NCBI GenBank assembly: GCA_933228895.1 | Contig: OW121854.1 | Span: 4,033,131 to 4,097,130, forward strand | Length of the DNA stretch: 64,000 nucleotides | Reading direction: 5' to 3' | Origin: Platycnemis pennipes | Lineage: Eukaryota > Arthropoda > Insecta > Odonata > Platycnemididae | Part shown: piece by piece, positions 33,687-45,700 of the stretch | How positions within the stretch are numbered: the stretch's first letter is position 1 | Layout of the letters: the number at the start of each line of letters is the position of its first letter | Notes under the pieces: generated by a model | What the model was told of the DNA's origin: nothing | The model's database searches: none | The model's input: the letters and a program-made list of their open reading frames with translations, nothing else | Translations under genes and position numbers: made by a program

Positions 33687-36600
33687 ATGGCATCGGTATA
33701 TCATCACGACGAAACGGCTACGAAGGTTCCAGTTCTGAACTCAAATAATCATTTCGCGTGGTCATTGCGAGTGAAGGCGGAGTTACTTTTACGTGATGCA
33801 TGGGAGGCGATCGTTGGTTACGAAGACGCATTGGACGCATCACTCACTCAAGGCGAAGTTCGGAAGCGAGCCAAAAACAATACCATCGCATTATCCATTC
33901 TGTATAAAACGGTAGGTGATGAATTTTTGGGCGATATTGCGGACTGTACGACCGCAAGCGAGGCATGGGAGATTCTAGACAATTTGTGCAATAGTGAAGG
34001 GCTGGTTAATGGCGCAATGGTACTGAAGGAGCTGACCCATTGCACCAAAACTCCGGAGATGCCCATTCAAGAATATTTTGCAAAAATGCACAATTTGCAG
34101 AAGAGAGCAGCTAAGGGAGGGTTTGAGATGTCCGATAAGCAAGTCGCGGGAATTATTCTCGGAAATCTACCGGAGGAATACCAAAGCTTTATTCAGTCCT
34201 GGGAGATAGATTCTAGCAAGTTGTCCACAACTTTACTGAAGTCAAAGCTTATCACGGCTGAAAAGAAATTGCAGTTGATGGGAGAAATGGGGGAAGACAA
34301 ACATCACGCATTCCGAACTGTTCAGAAGCCTGAAATGAAAGGGAAACCGAGAATACAATCGATGAGCAAAGAGGGAAGTAAGGTGAAGAATGGAAAGGGA
34401 GATGAAACAAACAGATGTAGAAATTACTCTAGTGATAAAAGGTTTTGGTGCTATGCCTGCGGGAAGGAGGGACATGTTTCAAAGAATTGCCCTAGGAAGA
34501 AGGAATATGAAGGGGAAAGAATCGTAGTAGAACAGAAGAAGCCGTCTACAGCCATCGTATCCAGGGAATTCGTGTCGCTCTGCGCGAAGAGGAAAGTACC
34601 TAACGGCCAGGGAGTGTGGTTATTGGACTGTGGTGCATCAGATCACATGTGCCCACGAAGAGAACTATTTTCCCACCTTGAACCAATGGAAGGGGAAGTA
34701 GAGGTTGGCGACGGAGCTCCTTTAAGAATTGAAGGTAGGGGAAGTGTGATGCTGAACATATCGGACGAATGCGGAGGTAAAAATGTGGAACTTAAGGAAG
34801 TTCTGTATATACCAACACTACAAGATAACCTGATTTCGCTAGGGCAGATAGAAGAGAAAGGGTGTAGGATAGAGACCTTCCACGGTGTAGCAAACGTCTA
34901 TCTTAGGGAGAACCTAATCCTCAGGGCAGTAAGAGTCGCTCGACTTTACTATGTGTCGACTGTTGGGGGCATTAGTGTACAGGAGATTAGTGAAGAATTT
35001 AACAATAAGGGTAAAAAGGCTTCTAGAGTTTCTTTTCAAACTTGGCACAGTCGTTTAGGGCACCTGAACGAGCAAAGTATGAAAAAGATAGGTTATGAGG
35101 AAGGAGTTAAAGGCTATCGTCTTTGGAACATGGAAAAACGGAAGGTAATCATAAGTAAGGATGTGAGATTCAGGGAGCACATATTTCCTTATAAGTCTAC
35201 CGGTGAACACCAATCAACAAACCCAGCCGTTGAAGTTGACCTGCCATTCTACTGTGGAGCAGAAGAAGAAGACGATGACTTGGGGGAGCTCGAGGTGAGA
35301 GGTGGAGAGCCAGAGGTGGTGACACCCATCCAGGGACCAGGGGAGGTAATCATCGCATGTGAAAATGAGCCTGCCTATGAGGGAGGAGCGGAGGGTGGTC
35401 TACCACGTAGATCTCAGAGACAGAAGAATCCCAAGACCTGTCCCAGCTGCAACATTGCCTGCTGCAGAGGTCCAGACAGCAACATCCCGGAGGATGCAGA
35501 GGACGCACTGAGTGGACCGGAGGTGAGAGGTGGAGAACCAGAGGTGGTGACACCCATCCAGGGACCAGGGGAGGTAATCATCGCAGGTGAAAATGAGCCT
35601 GCCTATGAGGGAGGAGCGGAGGGTGGTCTACCACGTAGATCTCAGAGACAGAAGAATCCCAAGACCTGTCCCAGCTGCAACATTGCCTGCTGCAGAGGTC
35701 CAGACAGCAACATCCCGGAGGATGCAGAGGAGGCACTGAGTGGGCCAGATGCTGAGAAGTGGAAGGCTGCGATGGAGGATGAGCTGGCAAACATGCAACG
35801 CCAGTGTACATGGGAGGTAGTCAAACGCCCTACTGAGGCCAACGTCGTGGGGAGTAAGTGGGTATTTGCAATCAAAAGGAATCAGGTGGGTACCATTTTA
35901 AAATATAAAGCAAGGTTAGTAGCACGAGGTTTTAGTCAAGTGTATGGGGTTGATTACATGGAGACATTTAATCCAGTAATCCATAAGAAATCATTACGCA
36001 CACTACTTGCTGTGGCCGTGGAAAATGAATGGGAAATGGAACAGTTAGATGTTGTCGGAGCCTATTTAAATAGTCCACTTGAAATGACAGTGTATATGGA
36101 ACAAGCTCCCTGCACAAAGGTAATGGGTAAAGACCGTTCCAGATATGTTTACAAGTTACTTAAGAGTGTATATGGGTTGAGGCAGTCAGGGCGGAATTGG
36201 AACAACTACCTAAATGAGTGTCTGATTACCTTGGGTTTCAATCAGTGTGAAAGTGATCCTTGTGTGTATGTGGGAGGTGATATTATTTTGGGAGTATATG
36301 TGGATGACTTTTTAGTCATTGGTGAGAAAGAAAAGGTCATGAGCTTTAAGGTAAATTTGAAGAAATTTGTGGAGGTGAAGGACCTTGGTGAGCTATCAAA
36401 TATGTTATCCATACATTTCACCAGACCCAGTAATCAGGAACTAATTATAAGTCAAGAACAATATGTGAAACATGTTCTCAGGTATTCAAAGCGGACCAAG
36501 GGTTATTCTTTTCATTTTTGTACGACAGGTAAAGCCATTCAGGTCTGCAGTGGTGCTGACTTTGGTAGTGATGAGCATGACAGTGAGTCATATGCAGAGT

Positions 36601-36998
36601 GTGTAATCGTGTTGGGCGGAGAACCTATCATGTGGAGAGCTGGAAGGCGGAGTTGTGTTTCTACATCCTCTACTCATTCTGAGTACTTGGCTATGTATGA
36701 TTCTGTGACTGAATTTGTGTGGTTAAGAGAGTTTTTGCAGGAAATTGGACAGGATAAATTTGTTGATGTGCCATGTGTTGTCCAATCCGACAATCAAGGG
36801 AATTTTGTAAAGTGTTGGACCTTAGGGAGTGCTAAGAGATTTATATTTCAAATTATTATTTTTGTGCCAAGGATCCATGTTGGTATGTTCTCTTTTGTTT
36901 CTTCTTTCAGGAGTCATAAAATGGCATGTTATGTGTACCGGGACCGGGTGTGTCCGAGAAGGATTAATTCGGGTTGTTTTTTTTTTTTTGTGTTATGA
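33687..36998 (+). CDS. Copia Gag-Pol polyprotein lacking integrase core
   Basis: Starts at ATG 33687 (MASVYHHDETATKVPVLNSN). Order: Gag; CCHC knuckle CYACGKEGHVSKNC (near residue 255); protease with LLDCGASDHMC (near 312); pre-integrase WHSRLGHLNEQSMKKIG; then a direct jump to the integrase C-terminal end (VIISKDVRF), so the zinc and DDE core domains are gone. A 76-residue segment is duplicated in tandem (35292-35747). RT follows (GSKWVFAIK, ARLVARGFSQ, YVDDFLVIG near 870). A second deletion removes the region between YVKHVL and RYSKRTKG before a partial RNase H (SYAECV, SSTHSEYLAM). The last ~60 codons look frameshifted. Both deletions and the duplication keep the frame. It could yield Gag and protease but not complete an autonomous cycle. 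Confidence 0.9.
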   Translation: MASVYHHDETATKVPVLNSNNHFAWSLRVKAELLLRDAWEAIVGYEDALDASLTQGEVRKRAKNNTIALSILYKTVGDEFLGDIADCTTASEAWEILDNLCNSEGLVNGAMVLKELTHCTKTPEMPIQEYFAKMHNLQKRAAKGGFEMSDKQVAGIILGNLPEEYQSFIQSWEIDSSKLSTTLLKSKLITAEKKLQLMGEMGEDKHHAFRTVQKPEMKGKPRIQSMSKEGSKVKNGKGDETNRCRNYSSDKRFWCYACGKEGHVSKNCPRKKEYEGERIVVEQKKPSTAIVSREFVSLCAKRKVPNGQGVWLLDCGASDHMCPRRELFSHLEPMEGEVEVGDGAPLRIEGRGSVMLNISDECGGKNVELKEVLYIPTLQDNLISLGQIEEKGCRIETFHGVANVYLRENLILRAVRVARLYYVSTVGGISVQEISEEFNNKGKKASRVSFQTWHSRLGHLNEQSMKKIGYEEGVKGYRLWNMEKRKVIISKDVRFREHIFPYKSTGEHQSTNPAVEVDLPFYCGAEEEDDDLGELEVRGGEPEVVTPIQGPGEVIIACENEPAYEGGAEGGLPRRSQRQKNPKTCPSCNIACCRGPDSNIPEDAEDALSGPEVRGGEPEVVTPIQGPGEVIIAGENEPAYEGGAEGGLPRRSQRQKNPKTCPSCNIACCRGPDSNIPEDAEEALSGPDAEKWKAAMEDELANMQRQCTWEVVKRPTEANVVGSKWVFAIKRNQVGTILKYKARLVARGFSQVYGVDYMETFNPVIHKKSLRTLLAVAVENEWEMEQLDVVGAYLNSPLEMTVYMEQAPCTKVMGKDRSRYVYKLLKSVYGLRQSGRNWNNYLNECLITLGFNQCESDPCVYVGGDIILGVYVDDFLVIGEKEKVMSFKVNLKKFVEVKDLGELSNMLSIHFTRPSNQELIISQEQYVKHVLRYSKRTKGYSFHFCTTGKAIQVCSGADFGSDEHDSESYAECVIVLGGEPIMWRAGRRSCVSTSSTHSEYLAMYDSVTEFVWLREFLQEIGQDKFVDVPCVVQSDNQGNFVKCWTLGSAKRFIFQIIIFVPRIHVGMFSFVSSFRSHKMACYVYRDRVCPRRINSGCFFFFVL
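35292..35747 (+). repeat. In-frame 228-bp tandem duplication in Copia 1
   Basis: 35292-35519 and 35520-35747 differ at only a few bases. They encode two copies of a 76-residue segment (EVRGGEPEVVTPIQGPGEVI..., with CPSCNIACCRGPD) in the linker before RT. Confidence 0.95.
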
Positions 36999-37099
36999 TA
37001 CTGTGGAACTGGAAGGAGTCTGACCACATTATGAATGACTGTATATGTAATTGGTTGTTGGTGTGCAACCGAGTCATTTTTGTGAATCCCGAGGGGAGG

Positions 37100-37266
37100 T
37101 GTTAGGGTGTACGGTATTAACAGAAATGAGTTTTTGTTTTGTATTATGTATAATGTGGTGGCAGCACTGGGCGGAGTTCGCAAGGCGTTGTGCTTTTGTT
37201 TTGTTTTAGAGTGTGTGCCCAGTGCATTCTGAACCTAGTTGAATAAAAAGTTTTGACCAGCTAACA
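37100..37266 (+). repeat. Copia 1 right LTR, 167 bp
   Basis: TGTTAGGG to GCTAACA, with AATAAA inside (TTGAATAAAAAG). Preceded by the purine tract GAGGGGAGG and followed by the CCGAT duplication. Confidence 0.92.
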
Positions 37267-38541
37267 CCGATAACTAATAAATTGTAATTAATCATAATTT
37301 TTAGCCTCGATAGGAATATCCCTTGAAGTTATTCAAACAGGCAACCCCATAAAACAAGCCCATTTATAAACACCATGTAGGATATAATCAATTAATACTA
37401 ACAGCACATAAGTTTACAATACCAATACTGATACAAAAGTATACATTTTGAAAAAAAAATCTATTTCCCAGGTCATTATAGAGCTATTACGACATAACCA
37501 ACCAAATAACTAAATCAGACAAGGATGGGAACTAAATTTTCCAAGGACATGTGAAACCTTCAACGACAGGAGTTTGAATACATCGTCAAGGAGGTGAATC
37601 CTACCCTTACAAAATGTTGTCTTGCAACGAGGTTCAGTAATAAAGAGTTTAGGAACATAATTAATATAATTTAAACGAGGATACTTAGGAAAATTTCTTT
37701 AACACAGTCCAGGTGAACTGCGGTTCGAACACACACCCCTAAGAGCTAAGGAAGTCACTCGGGTCATCAGAACGTTATTAATAGTAGTGTATTGCTCCCC
37801 AAATACAATTAAGTGCTTCACAAAAAACACCTGGATAATACAATTGGAGGACGAAGGTAGAAAGCAGCAGACTTACACATTATGATGAGTGAAACAGGCA
37901 AAACTTTTACGAACATGCGATGCACGTCGAAATGTTTCCTTGGCACTTACGACCAGCAAGAAGACATCAGGGACAATCCATTGCCTAGAAACTCGTGAGT
38001 GGCGAAGGAAAGCCAGCCTATGTATGTCCACAAACACTTTACACAGACCACCTCCACAAAGCAACTAAGATCATTGCTATAATGTTGTTGTTTATGTCAC
38101 TCGCCTTATTAACGTTAACCTTTAGCTGGCAAGTATTTACAAGGTCATGAGGCAGTAGCGAGATTTAGTCGAAAAAACTTCGTCAAAATGACGGTTATTT
38201 GAAAGTTAACATTAGCTTTTCAGCACATCAGCAATCGCTTCCACACTTTCACTATGCCAAACGGGGCATAAATCGTGCTAACTACGTTTAAACAAACGAC
38301 CATAACAAGATATGACTTCAGAATTAACAAAGCACACGCCGCATAAACATTCTTGATACACTTTCTCCTACAGTAAACGACAACAACACAATCAGGAACT
38401 AAAACACCACGAATAACACACAACCATCTTGCTCTGCGTGTTGACTAATGCGTTGCTACAAATTTGAATGCAAACGTTCGCTTCCCCGACCAATTACAGA
38501 CGAGATACAAAAAATGTAAAAGCCCGGGAAGATGAACGGGG

Positions 38542-41516
38542 CACCCCCTTCATCTTCCCGGGCAAACCATTGACTGCGTTCTGAGCCATCTTAAATCGCC
38601 TACCGGAAGTCGGAACTACTTTTTTATTTTTTAAATATTTTTTTGTCTACCGGAATCGGAACTATTTTTTTTATTTTTTACATTTTTTGTAGCTCGTCTG
38701 TAATTGGTCGGGGAAGCGGACGTTTGCATTCAAATTTGATGCAACGCATTAGTCAACAGGCAGAGCAAGATGGTTGTGTGTTATTCGTGGTGTTTTAGTT
38801 CCTGATTGTGTTGTTGTCGTTTACTGTAGGAGAAAATGTATCAAGAATGTTTATGCGACGTGTGCTTTGTTAATTCTGAATTCATATCTTGTTATGGTCA
38901 GTTTGTTTAAACGTAGTTAGCACGATTTATGCCCCGTATGGCATAGTGAAAGTGTGGAAGCGATTGCTGATGTGCTGAAAAGCTAATGTTAACTTTCAAA
39001 TAACCATCATTTTGACGAAGTTTTTTCGACTAAATCTCGCTACTGTCTCATGACCTTGTAAATACTTGCCAGCTAAAGGTTAACGTTAATAAGGCGAGTG
39101 ACATAAACAACAACATTATAGCAATGATCTTAGTTGCTTTGTGGAGGTGGTCTGTGTAAAGTGTTTGTGGACATACATAGGTTGGCTTTCCTTCGCCACT
39201 CACGAGTTTCTAGGCAATGGATTGTCCCTGATGTCTTCTTGCTGGTCGTAAGTGCCAAGGAAAAATTTCGACGTACATCGCATGTTCGTAAAAGTTTTGC
39301 CTGTTTCACTCATCATATGTGTAAGTCTGCTGCTTTCTACCTTCGTCCTCCAATTGTATTATCCAGGTATTTTTTTGTGAAGCACTTAATTGTATTTGGG
39401 GATCAATACACTACTATTAATAACGTTCTGATGACCCGAGTGACTTCCTTAGCTCTTAGGGGTGTGTGTTCGAACCACAGTTCACCTAAGTTAAAGAAAT
39501 TTTCCTAAGTATCCTCATTTAAATTACATTAATTATGTTCCTAAACTCTTTATTACTGAACCTCGTTGCAAGACAACATTTTTTAAGGGTAGGATTCACC
39601 TCCTTGACGATGTATTCAAACTCCTGTCGTTGAAGGTTTCACATGTCCTTGGAAAATTTAGTTCCCATCCTTGCCTGATTTAGTTATTTGGTTGGTTATG
39701 TCGTAATTGCTCTATAATGACCTGGGAAATAGCTTTTTTTTCAAAATGTATACTTTTGTATCAGTATTGGTATTGTAAACTTATGTGCTATTAGTATTAA
39801 TTGATTATATCCTACACGGTGTTTGTAAATGGGCTTGTTTTGTGGGGTTGCCTGTTTAAATAACTTCAAGGGATATTCCTATCGAGGCTAAAAATTATGA
39901 TTCATTACAATTTATTAGTTATCGGGGGTTAGGAAATGTATGGTCCTCAAATCAAAACATTGTTTTGTCAGAGCTGATTGCTCTGCAGAAATGAGTTTGT
40001 GCTTAAGTTTTTTTAGTACAATTTTCGATCGCTTTAGAATGTGGGGTATTTAAATACAAAATAATTACCAGAATTCTGTTGTACCAGTTATACTTTAGAT
40101 ACAATCATGGGTTCGTTATCAATCCTGATTTGGGGAGTTCTTTCTCCACCTATCATTGCCATATGACATACATGCGTCTTAAGACATTAAATCAAAGCTG
40201 TGTTTAACCTGTTTTCATTGTGATGTGGACCTCATCACTGAAGTTTGTGCACCTGTGCTAGTGTGTGCATCTATGTTATTAATCCTAAATGATGGCAAGC
40301 TCAGGGCATTAATTAACTTCGGTCCTGATATGTTTTAATGCAACTTTTTCCTGGATTTCATAGCAATTCATCCAAATTTCTGTAGTTTCAAGGCATATTG
40401 GCCTGGTAGTGTAGATACGTAACTTATTTGTTTATGTCCATTGTTATGAACCTGTCATTGATGAAGGATCATTATGCCTTTATGTCAATTGATAATTCTG
40501 TGCCATTGAGCCATTCTGTGCCCCTCCATGTTTAATTGGAATAGATGTTATTACAGTTAAATATTAATTTTAATGCCTTTTATGTTGTTGAATTAACTAG
40601 CATGCAGTTGATGTGAATTCACTGTTAGCTATGGTAACATTTTTTATTAAATCAAATCTGTTGTAAGTGAGTCACTTGCTGTATCATTGATATTTTGTGG
40701 GACTTGTGCAGATCTTAATGAAAAATTATTTCTGTTGTCTGACAATTAATCGTTTACATAACAGGCAGGTTTTTGTAATGGAGGCTGCAGATGGGTTACT
40801 GAATAAAAATAGCTTATTTATATTTTGTTACCTCTATCTTGAAAATTTACGATTGGTCAAATCGTGATTTGACCAATAGATGTTCACTGGTGTATTTGTA
40901 ATTTTTGCCAATCAAATAAACTTCTTCTTGTACAAAAGGTACAAATTTCTATTTCTTTTGAATATGAATTCCTGTCCACGTATTTATTTTCAGAGTTTGC
41001 GCCTTGTCATATACATCTGGTGACGATATTTAATTTCCATCGATGAAGACAATGCAGTATTTACTTCGTGTATGAAGTAGAACGGTCTTGGAATAGTAAA
41101 CTTAGTGCAAACTGCCAAGAATTTAGTGATAAGTGTGGCTTCTCAATTAGTAATTAGCCGTGTGTATGCGAAATTAGCAAGTTGAGCTTGGACTTTTTCC
41201 TTATTTAATCAATCATGCACTGTTTCCCATTCAGGGTTTCTGTACTTAACGCCGAAAACTTGATTAAAACGAAAAAATTAACGGACTTAATAGTATCAAG
41301 AATATAAGGTATAGTAAAGAAGGAATATTGAATCTGTACAAGTTCTGCCATCTAGCGGTTGTATGTGGAACTGCGTGCTCCATGGCTGAAATTGCCTTTA
41401 AAATCTCAGCTAGTTACGGTAGGCATTCTAAGATGTGCTAGGTGTCGACACGTCACGTTTTGAGTTTCACCTCCAAATCTTGTCAAACTATTTTTTCATT
41501 GAGTTGACCGCCCGTG
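38542..41516 (+). mobile_element. TIR DNA element, right copy, inserted in the end of the left copy
   Basis: Starts CACCCCCTTCATCTTCCCGG and ends TTGACCGCCCGTG (2,975 bp). It sits inside the last bases of the left copy: AACGGGG precedes it (38535-38541) and AACGGGGG follows it (41517-41524), an 8-bp duplication that has lost one G on the left. Together the copies make a 10-kb inverted repeat. A polyadenylation-like CAAATAAACTTC near 40914 and a frame at 39134-39508 are present, but no transposase is recognised. Orientation is defined by comparison with the copy at 44575. Confidence 0.82.
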
Positions 41517-42750
41517 AACGGGGGTGAGTAGCATAGAGTTATAATACCTCTATGGTGAGTAGCACGCCAGTGACACTCGGGGGGTTTGTTTGGCTCATTC
41601 TTGAGGCCGTGGCGGATTAGCGAAATACGTGGCGCTGGTAGTCACCTTGTCCAGAAAACTCCGTCTGCTGGGGAAATCTAATGTTAATTTGGAAGTAAAT
41701 GAATTCGTATTCTTATCTTAATATCGCGTGGAAGTAATTTTCCGTTACTTTATTACTATTAAGGGATGTCAGTCTCTCCAGTACCTATTATTGGTCGCAA
41801 TACTAGCATTCAAAAGCTTTCGTTGCCGCTTTGGAATCAGACGGTCTTTACAAGACGAAGTATTATTTCCCACACATAAGCATCAATATATGCGTACCTA
41901 CGTACCGTCTATGAACAGAACATGCGAATAAAGTCGGCTCCCAATTTTTATTGACAGCCCCATTGACATTACCTACCTGGTCTTTCGGTATTTTTCGCAG
42001 AAAGTGCTAACCGCAAGTGAAGTGTCATGATACCGCATTATCATTACTACTTTTCCAATTCCGTTACCATTACCAAAGCCCCCTGAATAGGAACCATGCC
42101 ACCTAAACTAATGCACAATGCTGTACATCGTGAGAAAGTAAAAAAATACTAAGTTACGCAGATAATACAAGGTACAGTTGAGCATCATTATCCGGCACAG
42201 TTGGGACCGAAGTGATGCCGGATTAGGGATTTTGCCGGACTATGGGTCATGTATGGGAACTAGTTTATTTCTGACGTCCGGGATGTTTTCATTGAAAGGA
42301 GTCAATTATTTATAACAAAATATATTCGTTTGACATTTACTGAACATTATTTTAAAAAGAGTAACTGAGAATTATCAGAAAGAAATGGTTTCTTAATACG
42401 CAAAGTTATTATTTAAAATTATCGAAGTTGCGCAGTGAGTGAAAATAACGGAATCTAAGCATTGTGCATATACCTGCACATGGAAAAGTTTCATATTGTT
42501 ATTGGAAAAGGTTATAAAATTTGATATTTCTTATGCTGTGCGTAACATAATTTCCTTCCGAGTTCGATTTGTTATCAGCTGATTCAGCGTGATGTCAATG
42601 CGTCTCCCCACTTATTTCGTCAATGTTAATCCCCACTTATTTCGTCTATATCAAACCTTAAAGCAGGCCACAATTTAAACCACGCGTGTTTTATAACGGA
42701 CGGTGAAATTCTATTGCCTGCACGTGAAATTTACCGAATCACGTCTTTTG

Positions 42751-45700
42751 GGCTGCTATTCTGAACGAGATAAGGCCGGCCTTATAAGTCATAATAGCGG
42801 AAAAAGTCGATATTTTCAAGAGTATTACGACCCAGTCGTTATTTGCTATTCTGAATGCCGAAGAGTCACCGGAAGTCGCTATTCTACAGATATCCCATAG
42901 CGCGGTCGAAATATGGTATTCTGAACGGCAGATAGCGACCGGCCGGGTCGTAATATTATTCCCCGATTCTGAAGACCGGGCAATCTGGATAGCGCGACGT
43001 AAATCAGCTCGCTGAATGACTTTCAAATGTTTATAATGTTTACTTCGAGTAGTATCGGGTATATATTCGACGTTTGTTTACTATCTGAAAGGACTGGACG
43101 TCTGCATTTCAAGTTTTGGCAATTGTTAATGCATATGTAGAAGCCCGGGGTAGGCTACGATTAGAGAAAGTGATACATATGTGTTTGTTTTTTGTGAAAT
43201 CAGTGGACTGTGGTGTTTCTATTTACTTTGAAGTCATTGGTGGTGCCTGTTTTAGTTTCTGTGGTTGTTGTATCGGAAAATTTCAAGCATGTTCATTTAT
43301 CTGGTAAGAATTAAATCTTGTTAAGAATTACTAGAAAGTGTTATTTATAAACTTACCGGAGGACCACAGAGTTTCCATCCCATGCCCCTCTGTAAACTGA
43401 CCACTGCACGCAAATACCTTCGCAAACCGACCACGATTTATAAACAATAATACTAACAGGATGATAGTATAAATTCATTTGAAGTGATGGAGGAGAGATT
43501 TATTAACCATTTCCGTGTGTCGAGTGAAGTGACTATGTTTGTAGTAAACTGACTTGATTAAACCTTGCGGCGAGAGAAATCCTGCAAGCCATGGCTTGAT
43601 GATGTGTAAATACTCATTAATAGATCATTATAGTAGACGGGGAAAGTGTGATGTGCCATATTATACTTCATTGCAAAGGCATTTTATTAATGTGAACGTA
43701 TTTTCAGTTTATAGAACTTTTAATTAGTTATTTACCTGCCCGATGAAAAGCAATAAAACTCCTACCGACAATAATCCTTTTCATCTCATTGTGTATTTAC
43801 AACGTCTCCATTGGGTCGTTCTTAATTGTAAATATATTAATAACTATAGTTACCCTTTAGTGTAAACGATTTTTATTTAGCTTGCATTGTAAACAAACAA
43901 CAGTGATTTCATGAAAATACCGGTACAGAAACGAAATTGCCGAACGTGAGCAGCTGTGTGTCACTTAATAATCCTGAAGGGTACAGAAACCACAATCATT
44001 TCCATTCTCTTAATTTGCAAATTGTATAATTATGAAACTATTGATCTTTTATGATGATAAGTACGATTTTCGTGCGAGTACCCTAGCCTCCGTAGCAAAA
44101 CGTATTTAATGTTTATCAACATTGTCTATGAAGATGATAAAGTAATTAATATAAGTTCTACCACTTAAGATTTGTGATATTCGGATGAAAATAATGAATG
44201 TGGTTGCTTACCCCAGAGCGGAGCGTTAGGTACCAATTCATCATTAATAAACTCGTATTTACATACCATTAATAACCACCACATGAATATTGATAATGAG
44301 TACGTTTTCAACGAAGGCCCTTTTCTCTGGCATGCTTTTTAACGTAAAATATCCACGGAGAAGTTCATATTTCGTATTTATAGCTAAGGTTTTAATCAAC
44401 TACAGGCGAAAACAATTTTACGACGAGTTTGGCTGTTTCATATGCAAATATAAGCAGGAGAGTTACCTCAGTTAATGGTGTTTGCTCGAAAGATACATTG
44501 ATCTGGATGAATACGCGAATTTTCCAAGCAGGATAATAAGTAATTCATTTATAATTTTATACATTAATATCAGCCACCCCCGTTCATCTTCCCGGGCAAA
44601 TCGTTGACTGCGTTCTGCGCCATCTCAAAAGTCCTACCGGAAGTCGGAACTACTTTTTTATTTTTTAGATATTTTTTCTTGTCTACCGGAACTCGGAACT
44701 ATTTTTTTTATTTTATACATTTTTTGTAGCTCGTCTGTAATTGGTCGGGGAAGCGAACGTTTTCATTCAAATTTGTAGCGTTGAATTAGTCAACACGCAG
44801 AGCCTCGAGGAATGTTTGTGTCTTCTACGATGGTTGTGTGTTATTCTTGGTGTTTTAGTTCCTGATTGTGTTTTTAGTCGTTTACTGTAGGAGAAAGTGT
44901 ATCAAGAATGTGTATGCGACGTGTGCTTTGTTAATGCTGAATTCATATCTTGTTATGGTCAGTTATTTTAAACGTAGTTAGCACGATTTATGCCCCGTTT
45001 GGCATAGTGAAAGTGTGGAAGTGATTGCTGATGTGCTGGAAAGCTAATGTTAACTTTCAAATAACCGTCATTTTGACGAAGTTTTTTCGACTAAGTCTCG
45101 CTACTGCCTCATGACCTTGTAAATACTCGCCAGCTAACGGTTAACGTTAATAAGGCGAGAGACATAAACAACAACATTGATCTTGTTTGCTTTGTGGAGG
45201 TGGTCTGTGTAAAGTGTTTGTGGACATACATAGGCTAGCTTTCCTTCGCCACTCACGAGTTTCTAGGAAATGGATTGTCCCAGATGTCTTCTTGCTGGTC
45301 GTAAGTGCCAAGGAAACATTTCCACTCACATCGCATGTTCGTAAATGTTTTGCCTGTTTCACTCATCGTAATATGTAAGTCTTTCTACCTTCGTCCTCCT
45401 TTTGTATTATCCGGGTGTTTTTTTGTGAAGCACTCTGTATTTGGGGAGCAATACACTACTATTAATAACGTTCTGATGACCCGAGTGACTTCCTTAGCTC
45501 TTAGGGGTGTGTGTTCGAACACAGTTCACCTTGACTGTGTTAGAGAAATTTTCCTAAGTATCCTCGTTTAAATTATATTATGTTCCTAAACTCTTTATTC
45601 CTGAATGATATATTTTAATGCAAAGTTTTCCTGGATATCATAGCAATTCATTCAAATTTCTATAGTTTCAAGACATATTGGCCTGCTAGTGTGGATAAGT

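Larger units (their letters stand above)
33010..37266 (+). mobile_element. Copia LTR retrotransposon, young, internally deleted
   Basis: Flanked by the 5-bp target duplication CCGAT (33005-33009 and 37267-37271). It has LTRs of 167 bp that are identical by eye once an insertion in the left one is removed, a half-tRNA iMet primer site, a single 1,103-codon Gag-Pol frame, and a purine tract GAGGGGAGG just before the right LTR. Identical LTRs indicate a very recent insertion. Integrase is deleted, so it could move only with help from another element. Confidence 0.92.
31408..38541 (-). mobile_element. TIR DNA element, left copy (8-bp TSD), interrupted by Copia
   Basis: This copy is the reverse complement of 38542-41516 apart from the Copia at 33010-37266. 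On plus its outer end is CACGGGCGGTCAACTC, preceded by AGTAGCAC (31400-31407). Its inner end is ...GATGAACGGGG at 38541, where the right copy is inserted; the missing last bases (ACGGGGGTG) reappear at 41518-41526. AGTAGCAT follows at 41527 and AGTAGCAC at 41558, giving an 8-bp target duplication. Termini CACCCCCGTTCA and CACGGGCGGTCA are imperfect inverted repeats. No transposase is recognised; small frames in all copies (CKVFVDIHRLAFLRHSRVSR) are of unknown meaning. Confidence 0.8.

Noticed and set aside
39440..39490. TAGCTCTTAGG and GTTCGAACC as tRNA A and B boxes in the TIR element
   Set aside because: Spacing is far too short and no cloverleaf can be drawn.
39134..39508. 124-codon frame in the right TIR element, partly kept in the other copies
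   Set aside because: No recognised domain, no consistent start or splice context, and similarity is explained by element copy identity.
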